Below, one piece after another: positions 9,609 to 20,036 of a stretch of 64,000 bases of DNA; positions within the stretch are counted from its first letter, which is position 1; the number at the start of each line of letters is the position of its first letter. The stretch is from Allolobophora icterica (taxonomy: Eukaryota; Annelida; Clitellata; Crassiclitellata; Lumbricidae), in contig OY744616.1 of NCBI GenBank assembly GCA_963556255.1, positions 28,746,908 to 28,810,907 on the forward strand, written 5' to 3'. The position numbers and the translations under genes are program-made. The notes beneath the pieces are model-generated. The model saw nothing but the letters and a program-made list of their open reading frames with translations, was not told the origin of the DNA and did no database searches.

Positions 9609-10849
9609 CACGGTGGGCCATTAAAAAGAACATCGCGTTCAATCTGAATTATTTATTTACTTACTACATTTTTTCTTGTCAAACTGCAAGTAATTTGTTG
9701 CTAAATGTTAATTTAAAGGAAATCATAAATTATATTCTATATGTCCGCCTCGGTTCGGAACAATTTTTTTCTAAAAGTCTGCGCTACTCGTTAATGCCCT
9801 GTCAATTAATCGCGGTGACATTTTTCGTCAGTCCTCAACAGTGGCCATTTCAGTTGTTCTATTGTTGCAAATTTACCACAAAGGTAGAGTTTTGTTCAAA
9901 AGCCCCCAAATAGCATAGTCTACCGGATTTAGGTCTGGGCTATTTGGGGCCAAATGTCTAGTTCGATGAAGGTGACAGTGTTTTTTGCTGTGTGTGATGG
10001 AGCTCCGTTTCGCTTCAACGTCAAACTGTAACTATTACATCTTGCTAGAATATCAGGAAGTAAGCCTTTTGTAGAACGTTATCACAATAGTATTTGCTGT
10101 CTACTTTTGCTCCGGGTTCAACAAAAACTACGTGTACATCGTTTTTTCCCATCCGAGGCACATTGACCGAAACCATTATGCAATGTTCGCGTTCAGGTCG
10201 CGTCTTGTTGCTGGAATTTGCGTGTTATTTCTTGCATAAGACTATACACGATCATATTGAGAATTAACTGGTGTGGCAAAACTGTAAATGTCTTTTCATC
10301 TGTGAACCAAATGCTTTGTACATTTCTCTCGTCAGGAAACATTTCAAGTACCTGCTGAATTCGTTTCAGGCGTTTTATTCATATGGAGAATTTAAATAGC
10401 GCCTCTTCAATGCTATCTACTCAGAAGCACTCCCGACCCAACCCCGGCTGAAGAGCACAGTCTTGAGATTTGAATAAAATGTGGCGGAATGGGTGCTTGG
10501 GACCAAGCGAAGCGCTACAGGGAGCCCATTCCAGATTGCAGGGCCAGCGATGGAAAAATCACGGCGCTGCCTAAGGGCGGTCCGTGAGCGGGGAACTAGA
10601 AGCTCAGCCTGCTTAGAAGATTTACAGTCTTCGTTTATCACTTTCCGCATCACGCTTTGGTACGCTTTAAGTTTTAAATCTCGCTTCACAATAAAGATGG
10701 CGACTGGAAGTTGACGAAATAAACGATGGCTTGATTTGGTAAGAAAGTACATCGCAGAATCATTCAGGTGCTTGCGATTTACTCAAAATACAATTTGATA
10801 TTTTAAACACGATTGTACGCGATGTTCTCATTTTTAATGGCCCGCCCTG
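9609..10849 (-). mobile_element. Decayed mariner-like DNA transposon
   Basis: The ends are inverted repeats: CACGGTGGGCCATTAAAAAG...AACATCGCG on the left and its complement with a few changes at 10815-10849, followed by TA. On the minus strand the interior gives fragments such as NPVDYAIWGLL, the hallmark SPDLNP.DY.IWG region of Tc1/mariner transposases, but many stops and shifts break it. A LINE end has inserted at 10381-10760. Confidence 0.75.
10381..10760 (-). mobile_element. LINE 3' end (RT C-terminus) inside the mariner
   Basis: The minus frame 10752-10417 encodes RRDFSIAGPAIWNGLPVALR and a following NLKTVLFSRG, the usual C-terminal signature of CR1/L2-like LINE ORFs (F...GP..WN.LP......F...LK..LF). 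It ends in a tail resembling GAGGCGCTATTTAAATT. 5' truncated. Confidence 0.7.
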
Positions 10850-10896
10850 TACATACAGGCACTTAGATTTGTACTTACACTAGTTTTTACTCTCAG

Positions 10897-11429
10897 ATAT
10901 TGACGAGTGCACATACCGAACTTCTGGTTGTGCACAAGTCTGTACTAACACAGTTGGAGGTAACATATGTGGGTGTAATACTGGTTACCAAAGCTCGAGG
11001 GTACGCGTACCCTAAAATATAATACGTTAAAATACGTACGTACCTTTCAAAAAATACAATACGCGTATGGTACGTATCATACACGAAAATTTTATTTATG
11101 GTTTACTCGGCGACCCAAAGCCTACGTAACGTATTATCTGACGTCAACATTAAGTGCAATGTATGTTGGATAAACATAGACCTACAATATAGCATTGCAG
11201 CAATTTACTACGCTGTATTCTGGGTTGTGATTGTTTGCTTAAATTAAATTGAACATTCTTATAATGAGCAATGACGTGGTTAACGTATTTTTGTATTGTT
11301 TACGTACGCTAAAATAGGGTACGTTAAAAAACGTACGTACCTTTCAAAAAATAGAATACGTAGGCCTATGGTACGTACCCTCGAGCTTTGCTGGTTACAC
11401 TCTGGAAAAATATGGACGATCGTGTAGTG
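10897..11429 (+). pseudogene. EGF-like exon split by a hAT-type MITE
   Basis: Acceptor CTCTCAG, donor GTAAGT. The exon parts 10897-10988 and 11399-11429 add up to exactly 123 bp when one copy of the 8 bp target repeat CTGGTTAC is removed. They encode an EGF domain opening DIDECTYRTSGC with a CTNTVGGNIC motif. The 402 bp insertion breaks the reading frame. Confidence 0.85.
10989..11390. mobile_element. hAT-type MITE
   Basis: The terminal inverted repeats begin CAAAGCTCGAGGGTACG and are followed inward by a direct subrepeat of about 80 bp seen at both ends (CGTACGTACCTTTCAAAAAATA). It is flanked by a perfect 8 bp duplication, CTGGTTAC (10981-10988, 11391-11398), the size made by hAT transposases. 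There is no ORF, so it depends on an outside enzyme. Confidence 0.9.
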
Positions 11430-11820
11430 GTAAGTTACTTGAAACAACTGGTGCCTCCATGGCTTTAGTCAACAAATAGTTTTAATGTAAGTCTCACGGT
11501 ATAATATTCTATAACACGTTCTCTTTTGATGTTTAGTTGTTTATGGTTAATGTTCGTCTGGTTGTACAGAAGTCTCAACAAACATTGTTGAGACTTGTAC
11601 TAGTTGATAAGAAGCAGGGTACTGATTGTATACTAAAAGAAACAATTCTAATATTAATTACTACTCATTGATCAAATAGTAGTAAAGTTGTCTTCCTCGT
11701 GAGCAATAGGGAGAAAACAAATACTCCCCTTTCACGTTTTCTAAGCACGAGCAGCTAGTAATGCTAGGTAAAAAGATGTGCAAATCGTTTGAAGCGTCTT
11801 ATATAATAATATTATCTTTG
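11430..11820. other. Intronic, nothing recognised
   Basis: AT-rich sequence with one short inverted repeat around 11570-11600 (TCTCAACAA/TTGTTGAGA, 9 bp stem). No exon or element ends seen. Confidence 0.6.
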
Positions 11821-12589
11821 GATGTAAAAGAGTGTGTGGCAGGAACGTCCGGGTGCGTTCAGATTTGTAACAACAACATAGAAAGTTAATGTATCGCATT
11901 GTATTTACAGATTTATGAAGCGCCTCTCACCGCACAGCCTAATCATAGGCGATCCCAGTTCGAAGAACCCCACTAAACAGAAACGTCTTAAGACAGCAAG
12001 CAGAAACAGCAATGCTCTCCGACGAAATCATAGAACGAGTTACAGAGGGCAGGTCATTCCAGAGCAAAGGACCAACAGCTGCAAAGGCTTGATGTGCAAA
12101 CAAGTCTTGTCGGTCTGGAGAGCGGAGAGGACGGACAAAGGTCGCGGCGACAGGACGAGAAATGAAGACAGAGATAGCGCAGCGCGTGGCCCAAAAACAC
12201 TCTGGATATAAGAAAAACAGCTTCACATAGAATACTGGAAAAAGGAGAAGCTGCTCAGTGCTCAGTCATGAAAGTCGAAATATGCGAGTAGCGCGGAAGG
12301 CGGGCGATAAGGCGGGCAGCGGCATTCAGCACTGATTGAAGTGGAGACAAACGAGATTTTGGAAGACCAATAAGTAGGGAGTTACAATAATAACGGCGTG
12401 ACCAAATGAAGGCATTAACCATAAGGTAAAGGGTAGAAGAGGAACGGATCGCCTAACAGCTCGGAGAAGTCGCAGATGCGAGAGAAGCTAGTGCGAGAGA
12501 AGTTAGAGATATGGTCAGCAAACGAAAGAGTTATAGTTGTGGATGTAACACGGTTCGCGATTTGTCACATAACGAAAAATCTTGCGACG
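11821..12589 (+). pseudogene. EGF-like exon, acceptor lost and LINE-interrupted
   Basis: The first half (11821-11888) reads DVKECVAGTSGCVQICNNN but the AG before it is gone (TTTG). The second half (about 12524-12589) reads SYSCGCN...EKSCDG and ends at GTATGT. About 635 bp of minus-strand LINE sits between. Confidence 0.75.
11889..12523 (-). mobile_element. LINE 3' end inside EGF exon
   Basis: The minus frame 12226-11939 contains FAAVGPLLWNDLPSVTR and LKTFLFSG, the C-terminal LINE signature, plus upstream sequence and a GAGGCGCTTCATAAAT-like tail at the exon side. 5' truncated. Confidence 0.7.
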
Positions 12590-12830
12590 GTATGTTGTGC
12601 ACAATATCGAGAGAATTAGCACTTGGTTTAAAATTGTAAAACGTTTGGAAAAGTCAAGCCTTGAATTAATTATTGGCATTATTCTACAGAACAATAATAA
12701 ATTTTATGGGTCATTGCTGTTGAAACTTCTTTAGTACGTTCCACGCTTCCCACTGTATCATTTTTTGCATGCCATTTCCTATATTTAAAACTTCTCAATA
12801 CATTAGCCATGTTATTTATTATACGTTTAG

Positions 12831-12868
12831 ATGTAAAGGAGTGTGCTGGAACAACACTCGATAGCAAC
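12831..12868 (+). pseudogene. Truncated EGF exon start
   Basis: After TACGTTTAG come DVKECAGTTL-like codons, then the match ends. The preceding intron end (TTTCCTATATTTAAAACTTCTC...ATTAGCCATG) matches the intron ends before many other EGF exons, which supports the call. Confidence 0.5.
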
Positions 12869-12979
12869 CAAAAAATTGATAGTCATAATTATCGATTTTT
12901 GTTGCATTTTCTGTCCATTTTTATTTTACATGTACACTATAAACGCAGCTCAAGAACCTCAGCTAATTTTTGTCCTCAG

Positions 12980-13518
12980 ATATAAACGAGTGTACGGTAG
13001 GAACGTCTGAGTGCGCTCAGATTTGTAGCAACATCATAGGAAGTTATGCATGTGGATGTATTCCGGGTTACGCTCTGGAACAAAGCATAAGGGGCCATCC
13101 ACATATTACGTACTCAAAGAAGGGGTCGGGGGTCGGATTTAGGCGATTTTGCGTAGGGGTGCGAACGGGGGTGGGGAGGGGGCCCAAATGTGTACGTACG
13201 CAAAATAAATTTATAATTATGACGTCCACATTAGCCTATTTATAACTCTGTATTGTCCTATAGTCGTCCGATAGCCATGTGCAGTTATTCTGTGCTGTGA
13301 AGGAGACACCTATAATGTGTCTATATTGGCCCTCACTCATCCTTTAATCTGGTCTAAAGAGCAGACAGTCGCTGCCTGGAGCTGTCGAGACACCTTCTGC
13401 AGCTGGTCTACGCAGGGGTGATGGTGGAAGAAAGTACGCTTGCGAACAGGGGGAGGGGTCCAATTTTCCCGGATTTTTGCGTACGTAATATATGGATGGC
13501 CCCTAAAAGCATGCAATG
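12980..13518 (+). pseudogene. EGF-like exon split by a TIR element
   Basis: Acceptor TCCTCAG, donor GTAAAT. The first part (12980-13088) opens DINECTVGTSEC and has CSNIIGSYAC. The last part ends with the sixth cysteine just before the donor. A 416 bp element lies between. Joined with both flanking 8-mers kept, the exon is 123 bp, the family length; joined with one removed it is 115 bp and out of phase. Confidence 0.8.
13089..13504. mobile_element. Non-autonomous DNA transposon inside EGF exon
   Basis: Inverted ends AGGGGCCATCCACATATTACG and its complement (TACGTAATATATGGATGGCCCCT) bound 416 bp. The flanks are CAAAGCAT and AAAAGCAT, 7 of 8 identical, which would suit a hAT-type duplication. 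GC-rich subterminal parts are related in inverse orientation (GGGTGCGAACGGGGGTGGGG versus the complement of GCGAACAGGGGGAGGGGTC). No transposase. Confidence 0.8.
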
Positions 13519-13920
13519 GTAAATTGTGTATAAATTCGAGAAAATGAGCAATTGCCAAATTATACAAAATACTCTCGAATAAATTCAAGCCTCCAATTAA
13601 TTATATGCACTATAATTCTACAGAATAAATAATTCTTATAAATCAACAAAAATCAAACTTTTACAGAACGTTCTACGCTTAGCCTACTTCTTTGACACGA
13701 ACTTTTATACAATTATTGTATGTCAGTTCCTGTATACTTAAACCAACAACTAACCATTTCATTTATTCATAAATCAACAAAATGAAACTTGTATTAAACG
13801 TTCTACGCTTGTAAACCTCTTTAACGTGAATTTTTATACAAGTATTGCATGTCAGATCCTATACTTAAATCAGACCTCTGAAAATAGCAAATAACTATGC
13901 TATTTATTCCATGTTTAGAT
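13519..13920. repeat. Intron with an internal tandem duplication
   Basis: About 13636-13741 and 13768-13871 are diverged direct copies sharing ATAAATCAACAAAA, ACGTTCTACGCTT and ATTG.ATGTCAG. The region also carries the GTCAG-TCCTATA-CTTAAA stretch found before most EGF exons, so it may descend from EGF intron units whose exons are gone. Confidence 0.6.
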
Positions 13921-14215
13921 ACGTAAGTAAGTAAGTATATCCTTTATTAACCCAATTGCTAACCACACTTTGGTTTACACATGTTCATCATGTCCAGTGT
14001 GAAAGTTATAAGGCCTAAATTCCGGTGTAAATCAACCTGGTAATGAAAGATTTGCGAGATAAACTGTCTGCAAACGGGAGAACACGGTCATGAACGCGGG
14101 GTCGTAAAGCATAATCAGTGTGATTGAGAGGAGGTAAAAGAGCATGGAGTACATGCAAACGAATGAAACGAGTGTGCTGCCGCACTTTCATGTTGCGAAT
14201 AATAGACAAAACTAA
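13921..14215 (-). mobile_element. LINE 3' end with (TAAG)n tail
   Basis: The minus frame 14209-14015 contains YALRPRVHDRVLPFADSL and RKSFITRLIYTGI, closely like the C-terminus of the LINE at 58.7 kb. On this strand the tail reads (CTTA)n, the same tail as the copies at 27.0 and 58.9 kb. It has landed just after a GTTTAGAT that looks like the start of another EGF exon. Confidence 0.75.
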
Positions 14216-14331
14216 AATTGGTGTGGTATTTTCTGTCCAACACCGGTTCCTAGCTTACTTAAAGTGCAACACAATTCTTTTTCTACGCTTTCAAAGCACC
14301 TCAAGAAGTTTAGCTTAATTTTTTTCTTCAG

Positions 14332-14450
14332 ATGTTAACGAGTGTGCGGCAGAAACGTCCGGATGCGCCCAAATTTGTAACAACATAGGAAGTTATTTTT
14401 GTAGATGTAATCCGGGTTACGCTTTGGAACAAAACGAAAATTATGCACTG
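14332..14450 (+). pseudogene. EGF-like exon, donor mutated
   Basis: Acceptor CTTCAG, opening DVNECAAETSGC, CNNIGSYFC (one residue short). The sixth cysteine is lost by a small deletion and the donor has become CTAAGT instead of GTAAGT. The length of 119 bp is no longer frame-neutral. Confidence 0.7.
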
Positions 14451-14565
14451 CTAAGTTCTGTACAAAGTAGTCAGTTTTCCCGAAAAATACTGTATGCAAA
14501 TACAGGGAGATAAATTGACGCCTTCATAAATTAGGATTAAATTGTTGAGCGTAATTCAAAACGAC

Positions 14566-15146
14566 CAGTGTTGGGTATAAGTTAACTCAGATGAGTTTAA
14601 ACTCACGAGTTAACTCACTTGCTGAGATTTATGAGTTTGAGTTAACTCACCTTAAAGAGTGTGAGTTATGAGTTTGAGTTAACTCATATTTTCTGTGAGT
14701 TTGAGTTGTAACTGTCAATTATTTTAAACTCAACTCACTCTTCGGCATTCGACACATATTATGTTGAAACAAGCCTTTTTTATATCGTCGGCTTTCCATA
14801 CTGGTGAGTGGTGACGGCAGGGAGGGTCGTAAACACTGCTAGCGGACAGTGTTTAAGCACTGCATATTTTGTATATTGTGAAAAGTTAAGAACAACATGG
14901 CTGAAGTACCGTGTATTCTTGATGGAAAATATTTTTCTGTTACAAGTAGGCGTGATGGAAAAAGTGTTGCCCGATTAGAACGTGCTAGTATGAAATGTGT
15001 GAGTTTACGAGTTAACTCATTTAACAACTGAGTTTGAGTTAACTCATTTCACTTAGGATGAGTTGAGTTTGAGTTTAAACTCATTTTGAGGTGCATGAGT
15101 TGAGTTTTGATTTAACTCATTTCTTGTGTGAGTTTACCCAACACTG
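14566..15146 (+). mobile_element. hAT element, deleted derivative
   Basis: Ends CAGTGTTGGGTA and TACCCAACACTG, the classic hAT terminus, flanked by a perfect 8 bp duplication AAAACGAC (14558-14565, 15147-15154). Both subterminal regions are filled with GAGTTTGAGTTAACTCA-type repeats, including five exact GAGTTAACTC palindromes. Inside is a 44-codon ORF from the ATG at 14897 (begins MAEVPCILDGKYFSV) that looks like the start of a transposase and runs out in the right subterminal repeat. A longer relative, reversed, starts at 63161. Confidence 0.9.
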
Positions 15147-15194
15147 AAAACGACAAAGAAAATTAAATTTGTTAAAGTGAATACAATTCGATGA

Positions 15195-15385
15195 GAATTA
15201 TGAATGGAAATGGCCGATCAGGAAGAACTAACAGGAAGTGGACGGATGATTTCAAAGATTGTTGCAAACATGATCTGCACAGCTACAAAATATTAATGCA
15301 GAATCTTGGTCTTTGCAACGGATGACGATGCGTGCATTGGTCACCTACGGGACTTCGGCCATGGATAATGATGATGAACACAATT
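15195..15385 (+). mobile_element. LINE fragment, probable extreme C-terminus
   Basis: The plus frame gives GRSGRTNRKWTDDFKDCC...KILMQN, then after a shift ALVTYGTSAMDNDDEH. The R.NRKW.DD.K pattern resembles RTE/L1-like LINE ends (GRPR..W.DD.K). Frame broken; short. Confidence 0.45.
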
Positions 15386-15490
15386 TAATCTTTAAAAGTG
15401 TGGCTCTCACTGTATTATGGTATCTGCATGTCAGTCCTCTTCTATTAAAGCCTCTAAAGACATGACCCATGTTTTAAATGTCATGTTAAG

Positions 15491-15612
15491 ATGTTAACGA
15501 GTGTATAACAAGAACATTCGCATGCACTCAGCTTTGGGGCAACAGCATTGGAAGTTACACTTGTAGTTGCAATCCAGGTTACAGTTTGGCACAAGACGGA
15601 AAATCATAAAAC
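15491..15612 (+). pseudogene. EGF-like exon, dead
   Basis: It opens DVNECITRTFAC, then the third cysteine is tryptophan (TGG), and TAA falls where the sixth cysteine codon should be. The donor is gone (AAACGTTTTG). Confidence 0.75.
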
Positions 15613-15797
15613 GTTTTGTTGTGTATAAATCTAGAGAATAATTATTTCTTCAACATGACAAGTAAAGCTGATTTTAGGGCAGTATAGTAGGTGCATTGCT
15701 GCGTGCATGCATGCGAACATAAACGATAGAGTAGGCCTACTTTATTTGCTGTACAAACCTCTAGAGACAACAGTAATGTTACTAATTCAATGTTAAG

Positions 15798-15922
15798 ATG
15801 TCAACGAGTGTGTAACTAGAACATACGGTTGCGCTCAGCTTTCTAAAACAATAGCATCGAAAGTTACACTTGTACTTGCGATTCAGTTTACAGCTTGGCA
15901 CAAAACGGAAAATTATTTAATG
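15798..15922 (+). pseudogene. EGF-like exon, 2 bp frameshift
   Basis: The acceptor and a GTGAG donor remain. It opens DVNECVTRTYGC, but two extra bases around 15842 shift the frame, making 125 bp. Later codons show a lost sixth cysteine (TTTAATG for TGTAACG). Confidence 0.75.
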
Positions 15923-16123
15923 GTGAGTTTTGTAGAAATCGAGAGAATTAATACTTCTTCAATGATGGAAGTATATCTGACATCATGGCGGTATCTTAAG
16001 TGTCTTGAAGCATTCATATGTAAACATAAGCCACAGTACTTCATAATTTGTGCGTTTGCATGTCAGTCCTTATATTTAAAGCCTCTAAATAATCAGCCAT
16101 GTGATTGACTTTATAATGTCCAG

Positions 16124-16246
16124 ATGTCAACGAGTGTGATACAGGAACATCCGGTTGCGCTCAGCATTGTCAGAATAGCAACGGAAGTTACAGTTGTGGT
16201 TGCAATCCAGGTTACAATTTGGCACAAAACGGGAAATCGTGTAACG
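16124..16246 (+). CDS. EGF-like exon, intact
   Basis: 123 bp, acceptor GTCCAG, donor GTGAGT, phase 1-1. It opens DVNECDTGTSGC and has CQNSNGSYSC and six cysteines. It belongs to the DVNEC subgroup of the array (exons at 15491, 15798, 16446, 16803 and 17125), which share upstream intron sequence as well. Confidence 0.85.
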
Positions 16247-16445
16247 GTGAGTTTTGTGCAAATCTGGAGAATTATTATGTCGTGAATAATAGACATATAG
16301 CTGATTTCAGAAAAGTGTGTTACATGTCGTGGTGCATGTATACGATCACACTTGTTGGACTACTTTTCTGCTGTACAGTTGCCCGAGAATCTTCGTGTAA
16401 AAAGGCTATGAAAACTTCAGACGTGTAATTAAATTTCATTTTCAG

Positions 16446-16565
16446 ACGTTATTGAGTATGCAATACGAAAAGCTGGTTGCGCTCAGCTTTGTAACAATAG
16501 TTTCGGAAGTTAGACTTGTGGTTGCAATCGCGGTTAAAATTTGGCGCTCAACAGTCAACAAGAAT
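16446..16565 (+). pseudogene. EGF-like exon, dead
   Basis: Acceptor TTTTCAG kept. The first cysteine is TAT (VIEYA instead of VNEC), two in-frame stops (TAG, TAA) replace tyrosine codons, and no donor is visible. Confidence 0.75.
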
Positions 16566-16802
16566 AATTATTTCTTGAATAATAAAAATATATTGATGTT
16601 TCAGGGTGGTATATTAGGCCTATGTGTCTTGGGTCATTCATGCGTTCACACGTGCCGAAGTACTTTCCATGCTGCATATTTTTTATGGCTTCTTCTATAT
16701 TTAGAACCACTACATGACATGTCTGTAACGATATTATATATTCAGATATTAGCGAGTGAAAGCCTTTAAATACATCAGTCATATTATTCATTTCATGTTC
16801 AG

Positions 16803-16919
16803 ATGTTAACGAGTGCGCTACAAGAAGTTGCGCTCAACTTTGCAACAATACCATCGGAAGTTACACTTGTGGTTGCAATCCAGGTTACAGCTTGGCACAA
16901 AACGGAAAATTATGTAACG
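16803..16919 (+). CDS. EGF-like exon, two codons short
   Basis: 117 bp, acceptor GTTCAG, donor GTAAGT, phase 1-1. It opens DVNECATRSC: two residues between the first and second cysteines are missing compared with siblings. All six cysteines and CNNTIGSYTC are kept, so the fold may tolerate the loss. Confidence 0.8.
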
Positions 16920-17124
16920 GTAAGTTTTGTAGAAATCGAGAGAATTAAGCTAGAATTGTTCAATGATGCAAGTACATGTGATATCAAGGCGGTATATTTG
17001 GTGTCTTGGTGCATGCATTCGTAAACACATACTGCAATACTTCATAATCTGTGAATTTGTATTTTTTAGTCCCTATATTTAACGCCTATAAATACATCAG
17101 TCGCGTGATTAATTTTATGTGCAG

Positions 17125-18174
17125 ATGTGAACGAGTGTGATACAAGCATACCCCTAAGCCGCCGCCGTTAGCCGCCGAGCCGAAAAAATTTCTGCAAGCC
17201 GAAAAACCGCCGGAAATTTTGCGGCTTAGCCGAAAAACCGCCGAGAGTTATTTCACGGCTAGCCGCCGGAAAAAGGTTTGGCTAGAACATGTACACAGTT
17301 GTGATTATCAAGTTTCCACGCTGGCTTGCTAATTTGTACTTAGTGTTCAATGAGCGGTAAGTGCTGACGTCAGTCACATGGCCGTCTCATCATTTATTGT
17401 AAGGGCCCTATCCAGGCTGTCCTATGTTGCATTTATTCCGAGTTCTAATTCCGGTTTTATAATCAAAGTTAAATATTTCTAATTATCTCTCATGCGGGTT
17501 AGTGCAAAGTGCACACTCTTACTACTCCGCTTCAAAAGCGGCTGGAGTATATTGCCAGAATTTTCACTTTTTTGTTTCTGTGTATCTGTTTCTTTTTTCT
17601 CTCGCTATGCGGCTAGGCCTACACCGATTAAAGCATATCTGGTAGCCCTATTATTTTGTGGTTCTAACTTCCAATCAGTATTACATACTCGTAAATCGTA
17701 ATTAAATGTGAACTCGATGCAAGGTACGTATGTGAACTGGAAACATGAAATGTCCGTTTACTTCTTAACATATTTATTTGAATTTATTTCTAAAATTATT
17801 TTCAGACTGAGTGAATATTGCCCACCTTTCGATTGAAAAGTAGTCCCTAGTGTATATTGTATTACTGTGTTAAAGATTGATGCACTTATAGTCGAAAAAG
17901 GTAGTTTACGCGCTTAAAGAGCGTAAACTACCTTTTTCATCTAGCCGTAAAATTGTACGGCTATCCGAAAAAGGTAGTTTACGTTCTTTTACGGCTAGCC
18001 GAAAAACCAGCCGTAAATTTGCTCAAGCCAGCCGTAAACCAGAAAAATTACGGCTTAGGGGTATAGATACAAGAACATCCGGTTGCGCTCAATTCTGTAA
18101 CAATAGCATCGGAAGTTACATTTGTGGTTGCAATCCAGGTTACAGTTTGGCACAAAACGGAAAATCGTGCAACG
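17125..18174 (+). pseudogene. EGF-like exon split by a hAT-type element
   Basis: Parts 17125-17146 and 18074-18174 give exactly 123 bp once one GATACAAG copy is removed. They encode an intact EGF domain opening DVNECDTRTSGC with CNNSIGSYIC. The acceptor is GTGCAG; the donor is a weak GTCCGT. The reading frame is destroyed only by the 919 bp insertion. Confidence 0.85.
17147..18065. mobile_element. hAT-type non-autonomous element, hairpin-rich
   Basis: Inverted ends ATACCCCTAAGCCG / CGGCTTAGGGGTAT, flanked by a perfect 8 bp duplication GATACAAG (17139-17146, 18066-18073). The subterminal parts are dense in GCCGAAAAA-, GCCGCC- and CCGTAAA-type repeats. A hairpin with arms GAAAAAGGTAGTTTACGC and its complement lies around 17893-17939. 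No transposase. Confidence 0.85.
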
Positions 18175-18415
18175 GTCCGTACTGTAGCATTCACTAAATA
18201 ATACAAATGCTTTCGAATGCAGTCAACCCTGAAATCCACAATTTTAGCTGCTCGCATTTAAAAAATGAAACTATTCAACAAACATATTAGGATCCTCTGT
18301 GCTTCACACTCCATCGTGATAGAGTGTTTGTTTGGCTACATATTAATTTTGCTCATTTGCCATATATTTAAAACATGTAACCAGATGAGCCAAGCTGTTT
18401 GATGGTCGTCTTCAG

Positions 18416-19910
18416 ATATATAAGGGTCATTATCCGAAATGCTACAAATTTCGTCTCCTAAAAAAATTTGTTTCCCCAAAATTGGTTGCAAGTGTTTTTT
18501 TAAGTCATGTATATAGTTACATTTAGGCCTAACTAATTTGAAAGAAATCCACTATATTTTTAATCATAAGTTAATTTTTTTTCAGTAATTATAAGGACAA
18601 AACTCCTCTTTTTTCATTAAAATCCGCCCTTTTTGTGTAATCATATCTAATCACAGAGACCTGAAATATTCCTCTGGTGCTTATAAAATGGCAATTTCTT
18701 AAAAGTAGATGATACCAGCATTAAGTTGGAATACAACAGGCCTTTCCTTCACATAATATATTAGTCTGGTGTCAAGAAATTAAGACATTTTTCGAAATTA
18801 TTTTAAAAAAGAAATATTATTTTCAGCTGCAGAAAAAAATTTGTGCAGCATTAGCTATAACTGTATGTTATATGCATTAGATACAAGGTGAACAACATTC
18901 TGAGAGTTGCTAGTAAATTCTAATTACATGCAATTTATTTTTATATCAAATAATTCACACAAAATACATGTAATTCACTCTGAGCAATGCGTCATTACCA
19001 TCCGTGACAAGATGCGACTGTCATGAGAAAATAGCAAAAATCTGCTGTAAACGGATGGTAATGATGAAAACAACCGCGGATGGTAATGACATAATGATGA
19101 AATTTTAAACAGCCGTCAAACATTTTCACGTGAATTACTCCATCAGGTAAGTAATTTCAATCAGTTCAACAAAAGCGACAAATAAAATAAGTTATCAATG
19201 TTGCAATCTACCTAAAACCGGAAATACAACACTAGATGGTAATGAAACAGAAATTTACTTTTCTTGTAATTTGGAACACACAAACATAAATTAAAAATAG
19301 AATATTATGTATTTCAACACAAATCTGTGTGATTCCATTAATAGTTGACAATATCTTGTTCCTGATGTTTTTCTTTTAGTAAGTAAGCATGTTCTCTAAA
19401 AGTCATAGGCTTCCCAAAAATTGAGATGGCTATGATGCCTATTTCTATGGACAAGTATAAATAGGTCCAAAAATAAAGAAATATTACGAAAATGAGTCTA
19501 AATGTTTAATTATTGCATATGCTAGCTACTAAATAATAATATACCTTTGTTACAGGTTGTAATAGAATAAATTTGCGCAAAAGCTTAATTTATGCATTGT
19601 ACACCGTCTCGGACAGAGAATGGTAATGATATTTTGTATACATTTAGTAATTTTTTCAAAATTTCCAAAATCTAGCAGCTAAAACAATGATGGGAAATGT
19701 TAATCTGCTCATTCTTTGAAGGATAGGGGGAAAAAATTGAAGAAATTATCGAAAAAACTAAAAAAAACAGCATGGGACATCAATTCTGCACATTTCGGAT
19801 AATGACCCATAAACGAGCGCGCGGCATTTCAGGTTGCTCACATGTGTAGCAGTATCATCGGAATTTATGTTTGTGAATTTAAAATCCGGATTACACTTTG
19901 GTAAAGAACG
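18416..19910 (+). pseudogene. Decayed EGF exon with element at its 5' edge
   Basis: GTCTTCAG and ATATA mark the old exon start. The rest resumes after the insertion at about 19809 (ATAAACGAGCGCG, then GGTTGCTCACATGTGTAGC...ATCATCGGAATTTATGTTTGTG). It has lost the first cysteine, shifted frame and reached TAA. No donor. Confidence 0.6.
18424..19808. mobile_element. 1.4 kb non-autonomous TIR element
   Basis: Perfect inverted ends GGGTCATTATCCGAAATG / CATTTCGGATAATGACCC bound 1385 bp. The flanks share ATAA (18420-18423, 19809-19812), so the target repeat could be 4 bp, or TA. There is no long ORF. The motif GGATGGTAATGA or its complement recurs (around 18993, 19063, 19080, 19236, 19620). Superfamily not determined. 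Confidence 0.75.
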
Positions 19911-20036
19911 TATGACCAATCAACGTTTATTGTGTAGGCTATAAATCGAAAGATTATTTTTCTTCATTCATGTACAAATAGTGTTCAAAATATTAAACTT
20001 GACAATAACGAACATGATATATTTCGTTATTCTTAG

